From positions 62,001-126,000 of the forward strand of contig NZ_JACSKH010000001.1 of the NCBI RefSeq assembly GCF_018617485.1: 64,000 bases of DNA, given 5' to 3'. This document shows, piece after piece, positions 1 through 8,087 of this stretch (positions within the stretch are counted from its first letter, which is position 1; each line of letters begins with the position of its first letter). Below the pieces are notes generated by a model that had not been told where the DNA came from, did not search any database, and saw nothing but the letters and a program-made list of their open reading frames with translations. The stretch comes from Exiguobacterium sp. s124 (GTDB lineage: Bacteria > Bacillota > Bacilli > Exiguobacteriales > Exiguobacteriaceae). The translations under genes and the position numbers were made by a program.

Positions 1-827
1 TTTTTAACGTACTGCGCCAAGTTTCCATCAATGCCTTGATTGCCTTCGGGATGACGTTTGTCATCTTGACAGGTGGGATTGATTTATCAGTCGGATCGAT
101 TTTAGCACTCGCATCCGCATTGGTGGCTGGCATGATGGTGGACGGTCAACATGCGGTCATGGCCGTTGCACTCGGATTGATTGCAGGTGCAGTTCTCGGA
201 GCATTTAACGGGGCTGTCATCACATACGGGAAAGTGGCACCGTTCATCGCGACATTGGCCACGATGACGATTTATCGGGGGTTGACGCTCGTCTATACGG
301 ACGGAAGACCAATTACCGGTCTCGGGAACTCTGGCTGGTTCGAGATGCTCGGACGCGGCTACTTCTGGATCATCCCAGTACCTGCATTGACGATGTTACT
401 CGCATTCGGTGTCCTTTATTTCATTTTGAAAAAGACGACATTCGGACGTCATACGTACGCGATCGGTGGGAATGAAGAAGCGGCTAAATTGATGGGGATT
501 GGCGTCAACAAGGTCAAAATCATGATTTATTCGCTATCGGGTATGCTTGCGGCACTCGCTGGCATCATTTTGACGTCACGTCTCAATTCCGCACAACCGA
601 CGGCAGGAACGTCATATGAACTCGATGCCATCGCGGCGGTCGTTCTCGGGGGAACGAGTCTTGCGGGTGGTCGCGGCTGGATTGTCGGAACATTGATTGG
701 GGCACTGATCATCGGAACGTTGAACAACGGATTGAACCTTCTCGGCGTATCTTCTTTCTTCCAACTCGTCGTAAAAGGTGCAGTTATATTGTTTGCAGTA
801 TTGCTTGATCGTCGACAAAACGCGTAA
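1..827 (+). CDS. rbsC: Ribose-type ABC transporter permease (5' end outside window)
   Basis: Membrane permease of a ribose/simple-sugar ABC importer. The reading frame is open from base 3, so the true start lies upstream and only the C-terminal 274 residues are seen. These hold several hydrophobic helices and the RbsC-family stretches around 'GGIDLSVGS' and, near the C-terminus, 'VVLGGTSLAGGRG', which is the conserved cytoplasmic loop contacting the ATPase. It is followed after 22 bases by the matching binding lipoprotein, in the usual rbs order with rbsB last. An in-frame TTG at 36 could be mistaken for a start, but the conserved sequence continues upstream of it. Family assignment is secure; the exact sugar (ribose or another monosaccharide) is inferred from family resemblance. 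Confidence 0.92.
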   Translation, partial: FNVLRQVSINALIAFGMTFVILTGGIDLSVGSILALASALVAGMMVDGQHAVMAVALGLIAGAVLGAFNGAVITYGKVAPFIATLATMTIYRGLTLVYTDGRPITGLGNSGWFEMLGRGYFWIIPVPALTMLLAFGVLYFILKKTTFGRHTYAIGGNEEAAKLMGIGVNKVKIMIYSLSGMLAALAGIILTSRLNSAQPTAGTSYELDAIAAVVLGGTSLAGGRGWIVGTLIGALIIGTLNNGLNLLGVSSFFQLVVKGAVILFAVLLDRRQNA

Positions 828-849
828 CACGCGAAAGGGGAAACGGAAC

Positions 850-1761
850 ATGAAAAAATGGACAGCTTGGCTACTTGCACTGACAATGGTACTGATGGCA
901 GCTTGCTCGACTGAACAACCGGGGTCAACGTCTGAGACGGAAACGAAAGATGGGGACTATGAAATCGGACTCTCAATCTCGACGTTAAACAACCCGTTCT
1001 TCGTCGCATTGAAAGAAGGGGCAGAAGAACAGGCAAAAGAAATGGATGCGACATTGACGGTAGCGGACGCGCAAAACGATGCCGCGAAACAAGTGAATGA
1101 CGTCGAAGATATGATTCAAAAAGGAATGGATTTGATTCTCATCAACCCGACAGATTCAGAAGCGGTCGGTGCAGCGGTTCAAGCAGCGAACGACGCCGGT
1201 ATTCCAGTCATCACGGTGGACCGTAATGCGGAAACAGGTGATGTGGTCGCGCACGTTGCTTCAGACAACGTCGCAGGTGGACAGTTGGCAGGGGATTACA
1301 TGGTTGAACTCGTAGGCGAAGGTCAAAAAGTCGTCGAGCTCGAAGGGATCCCAGGAGCTTCTGCGACGCGTGACCGTGGACAAGGATTCAACGAAGCGAT
1401 CGATGGAAAATTGGAAGTCGTGGCAAAACAATCTGCAAACTTTGACCGTGCAGAAGGATTGACGGTCATGGAGAACATTTTGCAAGACAATAAAGACATC
1501 GTCGCTGTATTCGCACATAACGATGAAATGGCACTCGGTGCCGTTCAAGCGCTTGAAGCAGCTGGAATGAGTGATGTCAAAGTCATCGGATTCGATGCGA
1601 CAGACGATGCGGTCAAAGCAGTTGAAGGTGGGACAATGGCAGCGACCGTCGCACAAAAACCGGCTGAAATCGGAAAACTCGGTGTAGAAGCGGCCATCAA
1701 CCACTTGAGTGGTGAAACGGTGGAAGCGAACATTCCGGTAGAACTTGAATTAATTAAATAA
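850..1761 (+). CDS. rbsB: Ribose-type ABC transporter substrate-binding lipoprotein
   Basis: Extracytoplasmic sugar-binding protein (periplasmic-binding-protein fold type I) that delivers substrate to the upstream permease. It has 303 residues. The start ATG at 850 follows a 'gaaagggga' ribosome site. Residues 1-19 form a lipoprotein signal peptide ending in the lipobox 'LMAAC', so Cys19 should be lipidated. The mature part shows RbsB hallmarks: 'ISTLNNPFF' near the N-terminus, 'VADAQNDAAKQVNDVEDMI', 'DRNAETGDVVAHVASDN' and 'AHNDEMALGA'. It ends the operon and is followed by an intrinsic terminator. Ribose is the best guess for the ligand; related proteins bind allose or galactose. Confidence 0.92.
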   Translation: MKKWTAWLLALTMVLMAACSTEQPGSTSETETKDGDYEIGLSISTLNNPFFVALKEGAEEQAKEMDATLTVADAQNDAAKQVNDVEDMIQKGMDLILINPTDSEAVGAAVQAANDAGIPVITVDRNAETGDVVAHVASDNVAGGQLAGDYMVELVGEGQKVVELEGIPGASATRDRGQGFNEAIDGKLEVVAKQSANFDRAEGLTVMENILQDNKDIVAVFAHNDEMALGAVQALEAAGMSDVKVIGFDATDDAVKAVEGGTMAATVAQKPAEIGKLGVEAAINHLSGETVEANIPVELELIK

Positions 1762-1770
1762 TCAAGATGA

Positions 1771-1815
1771 AACCTCACGGTGCCTCGATTTCGGGTAGGG
1801 CTTCGTGAGGTTTTT
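1771..1815 (+). terminator. Intrinsic terminator of the rbs operon
   Basis: Nine-base stem 'aacctcacg' (1771-1779) pairs with 'cgtgaggtt' (1804-1812) and runs into a T tract, ten bases after the rbsB stop codon. Confidence 0.85.
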
Positions 1816-1911
1816 GAATATTCACATATCCCCCTTCATAAATTGGATAGGAACTCCCTTTTTCAGGGTATATCTAGGTAAAATACAGGAAGGGGGAGTC
1901 GTTTCTTCTTT

Positions 1912-2970
1912 TTGAGAAACGCAACACATATGTATAAGCTCAAACCGGTGTTTAAAGAACGTATTTGGGGTGGTCGTCAGCTAGAGACGTTATTTCATCT
2001 TTCGTTACCGGAAGGGAAAATCGGTGAGTGTTGGGCTGCCTCCGCACATCCAAGCGGAATGACCACTTTTGAAAACGGACCATATGAAGGGCAAACGTTA
2101 GCGGATTTATGGGATGCACACCGATTGGAGCTATTCGGTCCGTATCCATTCGCAACGTTCCCCCTACACGTCAAACTACTCGATGCTCGTGCCTATTTAT
2201 CGGTACAAGTTCATCCGAACGATGAGCAGGCACAACGTCTGGAACAAGAAGAGTTTGGGAAAGAGGAGTGTTGGTACGTGTTAGACGCAGAACCAAATGC
2301 CGAGATTATCGTCGGCCACACGTTCCGAACGAAACAAGATGTGTATACATGTGTGCAACAAAAAGAATGGGCGACTCGTCTAAAGACGCAAGCCGTAAAA
2401 AAAGGAGATTTCATTTACATTCCGAGTGGAACGGTACACGCGCTCGGTCCAGGTGTCGTATTGCTCGAAATTCAACAGACGAGTGACCGGACGTATCGAC
2501 TCTATGACTTTGATCGCGTAGACGATACGGGAAATCTTCGTGAACTTCATATTGAAAAAGCCGTCGAAGTGATGAACATTCCGGATCGTCGGACAGATGA
2601 ACTCGTGCGGACGAATTTGGAAGATGCGTTGACGACCGAATTGATTTCAAAACCATCGTTCACCATCATGAGACACCAAGTGAATGGAACCCCAGCCATT
2701 TTAGAACAGTCGGAAACGTTTCGATTGATCTCGGTCGTTTCAGGAGAGGGATTCGTTCAAGGTGAGGACGGTACACAAGCAATCCGAGCGGGTGAACATT
2801 ATTTCGTTCCAAAAGGAAAAGGACCTCACTTGTTTACCGGAAAGGTAGAAATCGTTACAAGTGAAGTCCCTGTTCCAACGACGCATCGTGTCAGTACTGT
2901 CTATCAAGTGGAGACGGTACAGGACAAGCATCGTCGAGTGTCCAGTCGTTTGAATACTGAACCTCGATGA
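1912..2970 (+). CDS. manA: Mannose-6-phosphate isomerase, class I (zinc cupin)
   Basis: Interconverts fructose 6-phosphate and mannose 6-phosphate in the cytosol, feeding mannose into glycolysis or supplying GDP-mannose synthesis. The 352-residue product has the class I signatures 'SVQVHPND' and 'EECWYVLDAEPNAEIIVG', plus 'IPSGTVHALGPGVVLLEIQQTSDRTYRLYDF', which supply the zinc ligands and active site. It is somewhat longer than the roughly 315 residues usual for Bacillus ManA. I chose the TTG at 1912 because a strong 'aggaaggggga' lies at 1887-1897; the ATG at 1930 has no ribosome site close by but would also give a normal N-terminus. Its last 80 bases overlap the 3' end of the convergent manC gene. 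Class and reaction are clear; the start is less so. Confidence 0.93.
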   Translation: MRNATHMYKLKPVFKERIWGGRQLETLFHLSLPEGKIGECWAASAHPSGMTTFENGPYEGQTLADLWDAHRLELFGPYPFATFPLHVKLLDARAYLSVQVHPNDEQAQRLEQEEFGKEECWYVLDAEPNAEIIVGHTFRTKQDVYTCVQQKEWATRLKTQAVKKGDFIYIPSGTVHALGPGVVLLEIQQTSDRTYRLYDFDRVDDTGNLRELHIEKAVEVMNIPDRRTDELVRTNLEDALTTELISKPSFTIMRHQVNGTPAILEQSETFRLISVVSGEGFVQGEDGTQAIRAGEHYFVPKGKGPHLFTGKVEIVTSEVPVPTTHRVSTVYQVETVQDKHRRVSSRLNTEPR

Positions 2971-4228
2971 AGACGACATCTTCATGAGCTTTGAGCGTGT
3001 GAGCCGCACCGCGTTGGATTGAGATGACGTCGGTCGGCTTCGCCTCAAACGATTGACCGTCAATCGTCACGGTCGCTGTTCCTTGAAGTAACGTCCAAAT
3101 CGTATCGGTCGCTTCATGGTAATGATAGCTGAGTTCTTTCCCTGACTGGACGAGCATCCGTCTTGTCACACTATGATGACCGTCCGCGAGTGTCTCGTGA
3201 TGAATCACTTCTGATTGTCCCCAACGCTTCCATTTGAACTTTGGATAGTCGTCAGAAGAAGCGAGATAATCTTTCAGTTGCGGGGTCGCTTCTTTCGTCG
3301 AGACAAGAATCCCGTCTGCGTTGACAGCGACGACGAGGTCTTCGAGCCCGATTCCAATCAACGGGAGGTTCAATTCGTTGATGATATGCGTGTTCGTTGA
3401 TTCGAACAGATCCACTTGGCCGTGGGTGGTTGACGTCATTTCTTCGGTCAATGTATTCCATGTCCCTAAGTCTTTCCAGTCGCCATCATAGCGGTGTACG
3501 AATACAGACTCCGCATGCTCGACGACGGCGTAGTCGAACGAAGTCTTTTCTAAATCATCGTAGCGAGTTGTCAGCTCTGAATAGGTCGTAGGCAAGTTCC
3601 GCTCTGCTAGTTCATCAAGTAACAAATGAAGCTTACACGCAAATATCCCACAGTTCCACAATGCACCTTGCTCAATCAGTTGCTCGGCCACGTCGACTGT
3701 CGGTTTTTCTTGGAACAAGCGGACGGATGATACTTGAGCGGCTTCATCTGGGACGATGTATCCGTATTTTGACGTCGGGTGAAGGGGCGTGACACCAATC
3801 AAATGTAAGGCATCGTCACTCGTCTGTACCGCTTCATCCACTTGAGGGAAATATTCGAAGAAGCGAAGATCGACATAAGCATCGACCGGCATCACGAGTA
3901 CCGTCTCATTCGGATCGACACGTTGTTCGTTCAAATAACTAGCGCCGAGAACGATGGCAGGGAACGTATCACGACGACTCGGTTCGGTGATGATATTGGC
4001 ATCGGTCCCGATTTGATAAACGATGGCATCACGTTGAAGCGCGTTTGTTAAAATAAAGGCATCCCGATCTAATTGCATGTCACTTAGTTGTGAGAAAACC
4101 CGTTCAATCATCGATTGTTTGGCACCTTCACCGTCATCAAGTAATCGAATGAATTGTTTCGAGTTGATATCGTTTGAAAGTGGCCAAAGACGCTTTCCTG
4201 ATCCACCTGATAGTAAGAGTAGTTTCAT
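2891..4228 (-). CDS. manC: Mannose-1-phosphate guanylyltransferase / type II phosphomannose isomerase
   Basis: Makes GDP-mannose from mannose 1-phosphate and GTP, the donor for mannosyl-containing surface glycans. The 445-residue protein starts with the nucleotidyltransferase signature 'LLLSGGSGKRLWP' and carries 'VLVMPVDAYV' in the catalytic domain. Residues from about 340 onward form a cupin domain of the type II isomerase class ('SYHYHEATDTIWTLLQGTATVTIDG', 'RGAAHTLKA'). Length and domain order match bifunctional ManC/AlgA enzymes, so it may also isomerise fructose 6-phosphate, duplicating the convergent manA. The ATG at 4228 follows 'aaaggg'; an upstream in-frame extension to 4273 lacks support. 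It is divergent from the receiver-domain gene with only 43 bases between starts. No phosphomannomutase gene is present in the window. Confidence 0.92.
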   Translation of the reverse strand: MKLLLLSGGSGKRLWPLSNDINSKQFIRLLDDGEGAKQSMIERVFSQLSDMQLDRDAFILTNALQRDAIVYQIGTDANIITEPSRRDTFPAIVLGASYLNEQRVDPNETVLVMPVDAYVDLRFFEYFPQVDEAVQTSDDALHLIGVTPLHPTSKYGYIVPDEAAQVSSVRLFQEKPTVDVAEQLIEQGALWNCGIFACKLHLLLDELAERNLPTTYSELTTRYDDLEKTSFDYAVVEHAESVFVHRYDGDWKDLGTWNTLTEEMTSTTHGQVDLFESTNTHIINELNLPLIGIGLEDLVVAVNADGILVSTKEATPQLKDYLASSDDYPKFKWKRWGQSEVIHHETLADGHHSVTRRMLVQSGKELSYHYHEATDTIWTLLQGTATVTIDGQSFEAKPTDVISIQRGAAHTLKAHEDVVFIEVQYSNDWTLDDACPVPSPLDRQY

Positions 4229-4271
4229 TTCGTGACACCCTTTCTCGATTAAAATTTCGGAGGTACACAAC

Positions 4272-4874
4272 ATGGCAAATTACTTACTCGTCGAACCGCA
4301 CGAGCATACGCGAAAGACATTGGCTCGTCTGTTGATGAAAGAAGGAGAACTTATTTTTGAAGCGACCGAAGCGACGGAAGCGATTGAAATTTTAGAATCA
4401 AGCGACATCGACGTCGTCATCACTGAATTAAGGCTACCCCATACGGACGGGGTCGAACTGTTATCCTACGTGAAGAAAAAGTTCCCACTCATTCATCAAA
4501 TCGTATTGACTGACTATACGCACACCCACACGTTGATTGCGGCCGTCAATTATGGGAACGTCAAGCGCATCATGACGAAACCGATGAAGATTGACGAGTA
4601 TGTGATTCGCGTCATAAAAGATGTCGGTCAACAAGCCGTCAATATGAAGACGAACAAGTATCGAGTCGCGGACATGTTGACGGAGTTTCTAGATGACCTT
4701 GGAAATGCGTATTGTTTGTTTTATGAGAGCGGAGACTTGATCAGCTCTGAAAAACTCGTTGTCCCGTTCGAGTCCGAGGAGACGAACGAATTGAAACGTC
4801 TCGTCATCCCGACTCAATACGGAGAATTTATTTTGTATCAGTCACGGGATCGTTCTTCCCGAACTTGTGGGTAA
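4272..4874 (+). CDS. Degenerate receiver-domain protein (pseudo response regulator)
   Basis: A 200-residue protein whose first 120 residues have the CheY/receiver pattern, followed by about 75 residues I do not recognise. Where active receivers carry the phospho-accepting aspartate ('DLVLLDLRLP'-like) this one reads 'DVVITELRLP', so residue 52 is glutamate. The acidic pair after strand 1 is also altered ('LLVEPHEHT': Glu8, Pro9). The switch threonine ('VLTDYT') and the lysine ('MTKPMK') are kept. Glutamate here can mimic phospho-aspartate, so it may be constitutively active or phosphorylation-independent (inference). No histidine kinase or output DNA-binding domain is seen. Ribosome site 'cggaggt' precedes the ATG. 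Its 3' end overlaps the convergent glycosyltransferase gene by 47 bases. Position between manC and glycosyltransferases suggests a role in polysaccharide control, unproven. Confidence 0.75.
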   Translation: MANYLLVEPHEHTRKTLARLLMKEGELIFEATEATEAIEILESSDIDVVITELRLPHTDGVELLSYVKKKFPLIHQIVLTDYTHTHTLIAAVNYGNVKRIMTKPMKIDEYVIRVIKDVGQQAVNMKTNKYRVADMLTEFLDDLGNAYCLFYESGDLISSEKLVVPFESEETNELKRLVIPTQYGEFILYQSRDRSSRTCG

Positions 4875-5721
4875 AGAGTTGCGATACCCCAATCATCGTT
4901 AATCGAACGTACATGTAGGCGACTCCTAGTGTTAACACAGGATGTCGTCTATATTTTTTGAGGTTGGACGGATGGTAGAGCACTGGTCTGAAGAAATACC
5001 AGCGGGCGAGCGCCTTCCGGAAGCCACCTTCCTCTGTCTCGAGCGTTTGCGGCATCACTTGGAAATAATAACGCTTCTTCTCGAGCAGATTTTGGAGCGT
5101 CACTTCCTTCTCATTATGTTTTACCGCGGTGAAGGTGGCGCGTCGGATCACGCCACCTTGTTGAATGTATCGGATTGTCGGTTGCGTCTCTTCAAAACTG
5201 ATTTGAGCGGGATTGATGCCGCCCGATGCCTCGTACGCTTCCATCCGCCAAAAGCGTGCCGCCTCGATGGAGCGGTCGTCAATCCGTTCCTCAGGGATTT
5301 GGAACAGATTTCGTTCGAATACCTTCACTTTAGAGAAAAAGTTGGTGTAAGTGCTATAAGCCTCTTCTGGGATGACGAGCGCTCCGACATCTTCATGATG
5401 TTGAAGGTAAAGCAGGCAACTCGTCAATAATCCTTCGGTCAACACCATATCCGAGTCAATGACATATAAGACGTCAACGTTTCGTTCACGGAGTTGGCCG
5501 ATTGCCTCTTTACGAGCGATTCCACGCTCACCGTGGGGAAGTGATAGGATGATGAAACGGTCATCGTCTGCCGTCAACTCCCGCATGACGTCGACCGTTC
5601 GATCGGTCGAGCCGTCATCCGCAATCACACAAACAAAATCGGCCGTTTGCTGTTGGATGGACTGAATCGTTTCTCGAATGATTTCCTCGTTACAATACGT
5701 AGACATCGCGATTCCAATCAT
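4828..5721 (-). CDS. Family 2 glycosyltransferase
   Basis: Nucleotide-sugar-dependent inverting glycosyltransferase (GT-A fold), 297 residues. The N-terminal 'IGIAMSTYCNEEIIRETI', 'VCVIADDGSTDRT' and 'DVLYVIDSDMVLTEG' (containing the DxD metal/nucleotide motif) are typical GT2 elements. Near the C-terminus is a short hydrophobic segment (around 'HPVLTLGVAYMYVRLTMIGV') that could sit on the membrane. The ATG at 5721 is preceded by 'gaaggga' and overlaps the upstream gene's stop by four bases (ATGA), showing translational coupling. It is the last gene of a three-gene operon flippase - GT4 - GT2. Donor and acceptor sugars cannot be read from sequence; GDP-mannose is a guess from the nearby manC. 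Confidence 0.88.
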   Translation of the reverse strand: MIGIAMSTYCNEEIIRETIQSIQQQTADFVCVIADDGSTDRTVDVMRELTADDDRFIILSLPHGERGIARKEAIGQLRERNVDVLYVIDSDMVLTEGLLTSCLLYLQHHEDVGALVIPEEAYSTYTNFFSKVKVFERNLFQIPEERIDDRSIEAARFWRMEAYEASGGINPAQISFEETQPTIRYIQQGGVIRRATFTAVKHNEKEVTLQNLLEKKRYYFQVMPQTLETEEGGFRKALARWYFFRPVLYHPSNLKKYRRHPVLTLGVAYMYVRLTMIGVSQLFTHKFGKNDPVTDTK

Positions 5722-6857
5722 GATGTTCTCCCTTCCTGAATCAAGATTCCTAACTTTTGATTCAACCATTGTTCAAATGCCGCACCGGTGCGACTCCATT
5801 GAAGTGTCTTCGAGAATGCGTGAGCGTCACGACGGACGGTCTCATAGTGATCAAGGTCGTTCAAACAGCGTCGCATCTCAAGTGCGAGCGCCTCCGCTGT
5901 TTGTGCCATCGTCATATAACCGAGCTTTCCATACTGAACGGCATCTCGAAGTCCCGGAGCATCGTACACAATGGTCGGTGTTCCAACGGCAGCGGCCTCA
6001 CTGACGGTCAAGCCCCAACCTTCGCGACGAGACGGGAAAAGAAGGGTTGTCGCTCGACTCATGCGTTCAAGCTTCTCTTCTTCACTGACAAATCCGAAAT
6101 AGTGGATATCCGATCGTACCTCCTCAGGTGTGATCGGATCGAGTTGTTCGGCGATGTACGCCTCGTTCTTCTTCCCGATAATCCATAGTTGCGCAGTCGG
6201 GAAGTCGCGTTTGATGGAGACAAACGCCTTGACGGCATCGTTGATTCCTTTATACGCGGACATGCGCCCAACGTATAAAAACGTAGGATGTTCTTCTTTT
6301 GCAAGCCATTCTTCTTCTAGCCACGGTGTGAAGTTGAGCCCTTCCGGCAAAATCGTGATTTGTGACTCGGGAATTCCGACGGCGACCAAGTCATTTGCCG
6401 TCGACTGACTGACGGTCAAGACATCGCTTTGCCGATAGAGGCGCAGGCGACTCGTTTCTGTCCATGCCCCCACCCATGAAACGGGAGGCGGTAGGTTGAT
6501 ACGCCAAATTTCACGCGTCAATTGGTGGATGAAGAGAATACGTTTATGTGCCGGCACATAAAATGGCGTGAAGTAATGATGTGTGTTCATTTGGTCGAGG
6601 ACGAGGTCGATTTCCTCTTCGTGCGCTTTGTAGTAGCGCCGTGCCTCTAAAATGCTCGTGATGTCTGTACCCGATCGAATATAACGAACGCCATCAATCC
6701 ATTCTTCGTCCTCGCGTCCCTCAATATGAGGGGATAGGTGGATGATGTTGTAACGAGGAGCTACGTAAGATAGCATCTCATGCGTGAATACTTCTGCTCC
6801 TCCTGCTTTCGGATGTTTGATATCTCGCCAAGATAGACATAATAAAGTGGGTTTCAT
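5718..6857 (-). CDS. Family 4 (group 1) glycosyltransferase
   Basis: Retaining GT-B-fold glycosyltransferase, 379 residues, presumably adding a sugar to a lipid-linked glycan at the cytoplasmic membrane face. Seen in the sequence: N-terminal 'WRDIKHPKAGGAEVFTHEM' (the glycine-rich loop with the acceptor-side histidine), 'LPEGLN', 'FLYVGRMSAYKGI' and the E-x7-E region 'REGWGLTVSEAAAVGTP', which binds the donor. It overlaps the flippase gene by four bases upstream and the GT2 gene by four bases downstream, so the three are one transcription and translation unit. Sugar specificity is unknown. Confidence 0.92.
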   Translation of the reverse strand: MKPTLLCLSWRDIKHPKAGGAEVFTHEMLSYVAPRYNIIHLSPHIEGREDEEWIDGVRYIRSGTDITSILEARRYYKAHEEEIDLVLDQMNTHHYFTPFYVPAHKRILFIHQLTREIWRINLPPPVSWVGAWTETSRLRLYRQSDVLTVSQSTANDLVAVGIPESQITILPEGLNFTPWLEEEWLAKEEHPTFLYVGRMSAYKGINDAVKAFVSIKRDFPTAQLWIIGKKNEAYIAEQLDPITPEEVRSDIHYFGFVSEEEKLERMSRATTLLFPSRREGWGLTVSEAAAVGTPTIVYDAPGLRDAVQYGKLGYMTMAQTAEALALEMRRCLNDLDHYETVRRDAHAFSKTLQWSRTGAAFEQWLNQKLGILIQEGRTS

Positions 6858-8041
6858 GACGATTCCTCCTTAAATTGTTGGCGTCGCTCAGAATGGAAGC
6901 GGAGACGAAGGAGCAGTGATCCTCCGAGTAAGACGACCGCTTGCGCCAAGAGCCACATCTCCATCGACTGACGGAATAGGAATAAGGCGATGAGAAAGAC
7001 GAAAAGCAGTGCCCAATACCATCGCAAGTATCGCTTGTTCCGCAATATAAATTGCAACATCGCCTCGTACTGAACGATGATGATGCCGATATAGGTGAAA
7101 ATCATATAACGTACGAAATACCCTGCCTCGTCGTATCCTTGCCCAAAGAAGATTGGTACGACCGATGGGATGATCAAGAAATACAATACTGTAATGATTC
7201 CAAGGGCTACTAATAACAAGCGGAATACGATGCGTTCGAATGATAGGAACGAATCTGTTTCGGCTGCTCGACTCAATCGTGGTAAGAGTACTTGGAAAAT
7301 CGAGAGACAGACGAACAAGACGAGCTGACTAAAGCGTAGACTGACGGAGTAATCTCCGACTAACGATGGGAAGAACAAGGTGACGAGTAAACTATCGACC
7401 GAGAAGAAGAGCGTCATGACAATTTGCACATGAATGAGTTGGAACAAGCCATGAAACTGCTTGTCACCAGCCGTTTCTGGGAAATGCGTTTGCCAGATGC
7501 TAAGCCCATATGTGAGAATCATGCCGATTAAAATCCCGATCAAAGCGAGTGTAATATCAAGCTGTTCGAGAAAGATCCATGTGACGCCCACTTTCACAAT
7601 CGCTTCGACGTAATAGGAAAGAGTGAGGGCATAAAACCGCTCATTTGCTTGTAAGACACCACGTCGGAATGACACGAGAATATGGAAAAATACTGTAACT
7701 GCAAGTAAAAAGAGGTTAATCCTAGATAAAGGAAGAATATATGGGATAAGTATAAAGAGTACACTGGATAAACCCATTGCGACGAGCAGGATGATCCGTT
7801 CGATATACCGATAGTCGGTCGCAATTTGTTGTCCCAAGTTTCGAGTAACGATCCATTGGACGGCGCTACCGATAATGAGTAGTAATCCGAGAAGAGCGAG
7901 ATAAGCATTTAAGAGACCGTAGTCTTGACTCGTCAAACCACGGGCTAAAAAGAAGTGATAGGAATAGTTAATAATATTCAATAAGGCATCAAGGACGGGA
8001 AAAATGAGTAAAATCGAATAACGACTCATAACAGCTTTCAT
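6854..8041 (-). CDS. Polysaccharide flippase-like multi-pass membrane protein
   Basis: Integral membrane protein of 395 residues, almost entirely hydrophobic helices (I estimate 12), of the MATE/MOP polysaccharide exporter type (Wzx-like). Such proteins flip lipid-linked oligosaccharide across the membrane. 'FLARGLTSQDYGLLNAYLALLGLL' near the N-terminus and 'RLSRAAETDSF' in the middle resemble this family. Start ATG at 8041 follows 'gaggtgg'; longer in-frame extensions have no ribosome site. It is the first gene of the flippase-GT4-GT2 operon and is divergent, with 46 bases between starts, from the GT2 gene at 8088. No polymerase (Wzy) is recognisable in the window. Confidence 0.82.
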   Translation of the reverse strand: MKAVMSRYSILLIFPVLDALLNIINYSYHFFLARGLTSQDYGLLNAYLALLGLLLIIGSAVQWIVTRNLGQQIATDYRYIERIILLVAMGLSSVLFILIPYILPLSRINLFLLAVTVFFHILVSFRRGVLQANERFYALTLSYYVEAIVKVGVTWIFLEQLDITLALIGILIGMILTYGLSIWQTHFPETAGDKQFHGLFQLIHVQIVMTLFFSVDSLLVTLFFPSLVGDYSVSLRFSQLVLFVCLSIFQVLLPRLSRAAETDSFLSFERIVFRLLLVALGIITVLYFLIIPSVVPIFFGQGYDEAGYFVRYMIFTYIGIIIVQYEAMLQFILRNKRYLRWYWALLFVFLIALFLFRQSMEMWLLAQAVVLLGGSLLLRLRFHSERRQQFKEESS

Positions 8042-8087
8042 ATCAACCACCTCTTTCAATTCGTCAATCCTTAAGGAGGACCATGTG

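Noticed and set aside
36-827. TTG at 36 as the start of the permease
   Set aside because: The frame is open to base 3 with family-like sequence, so the gene simply begins before the window.
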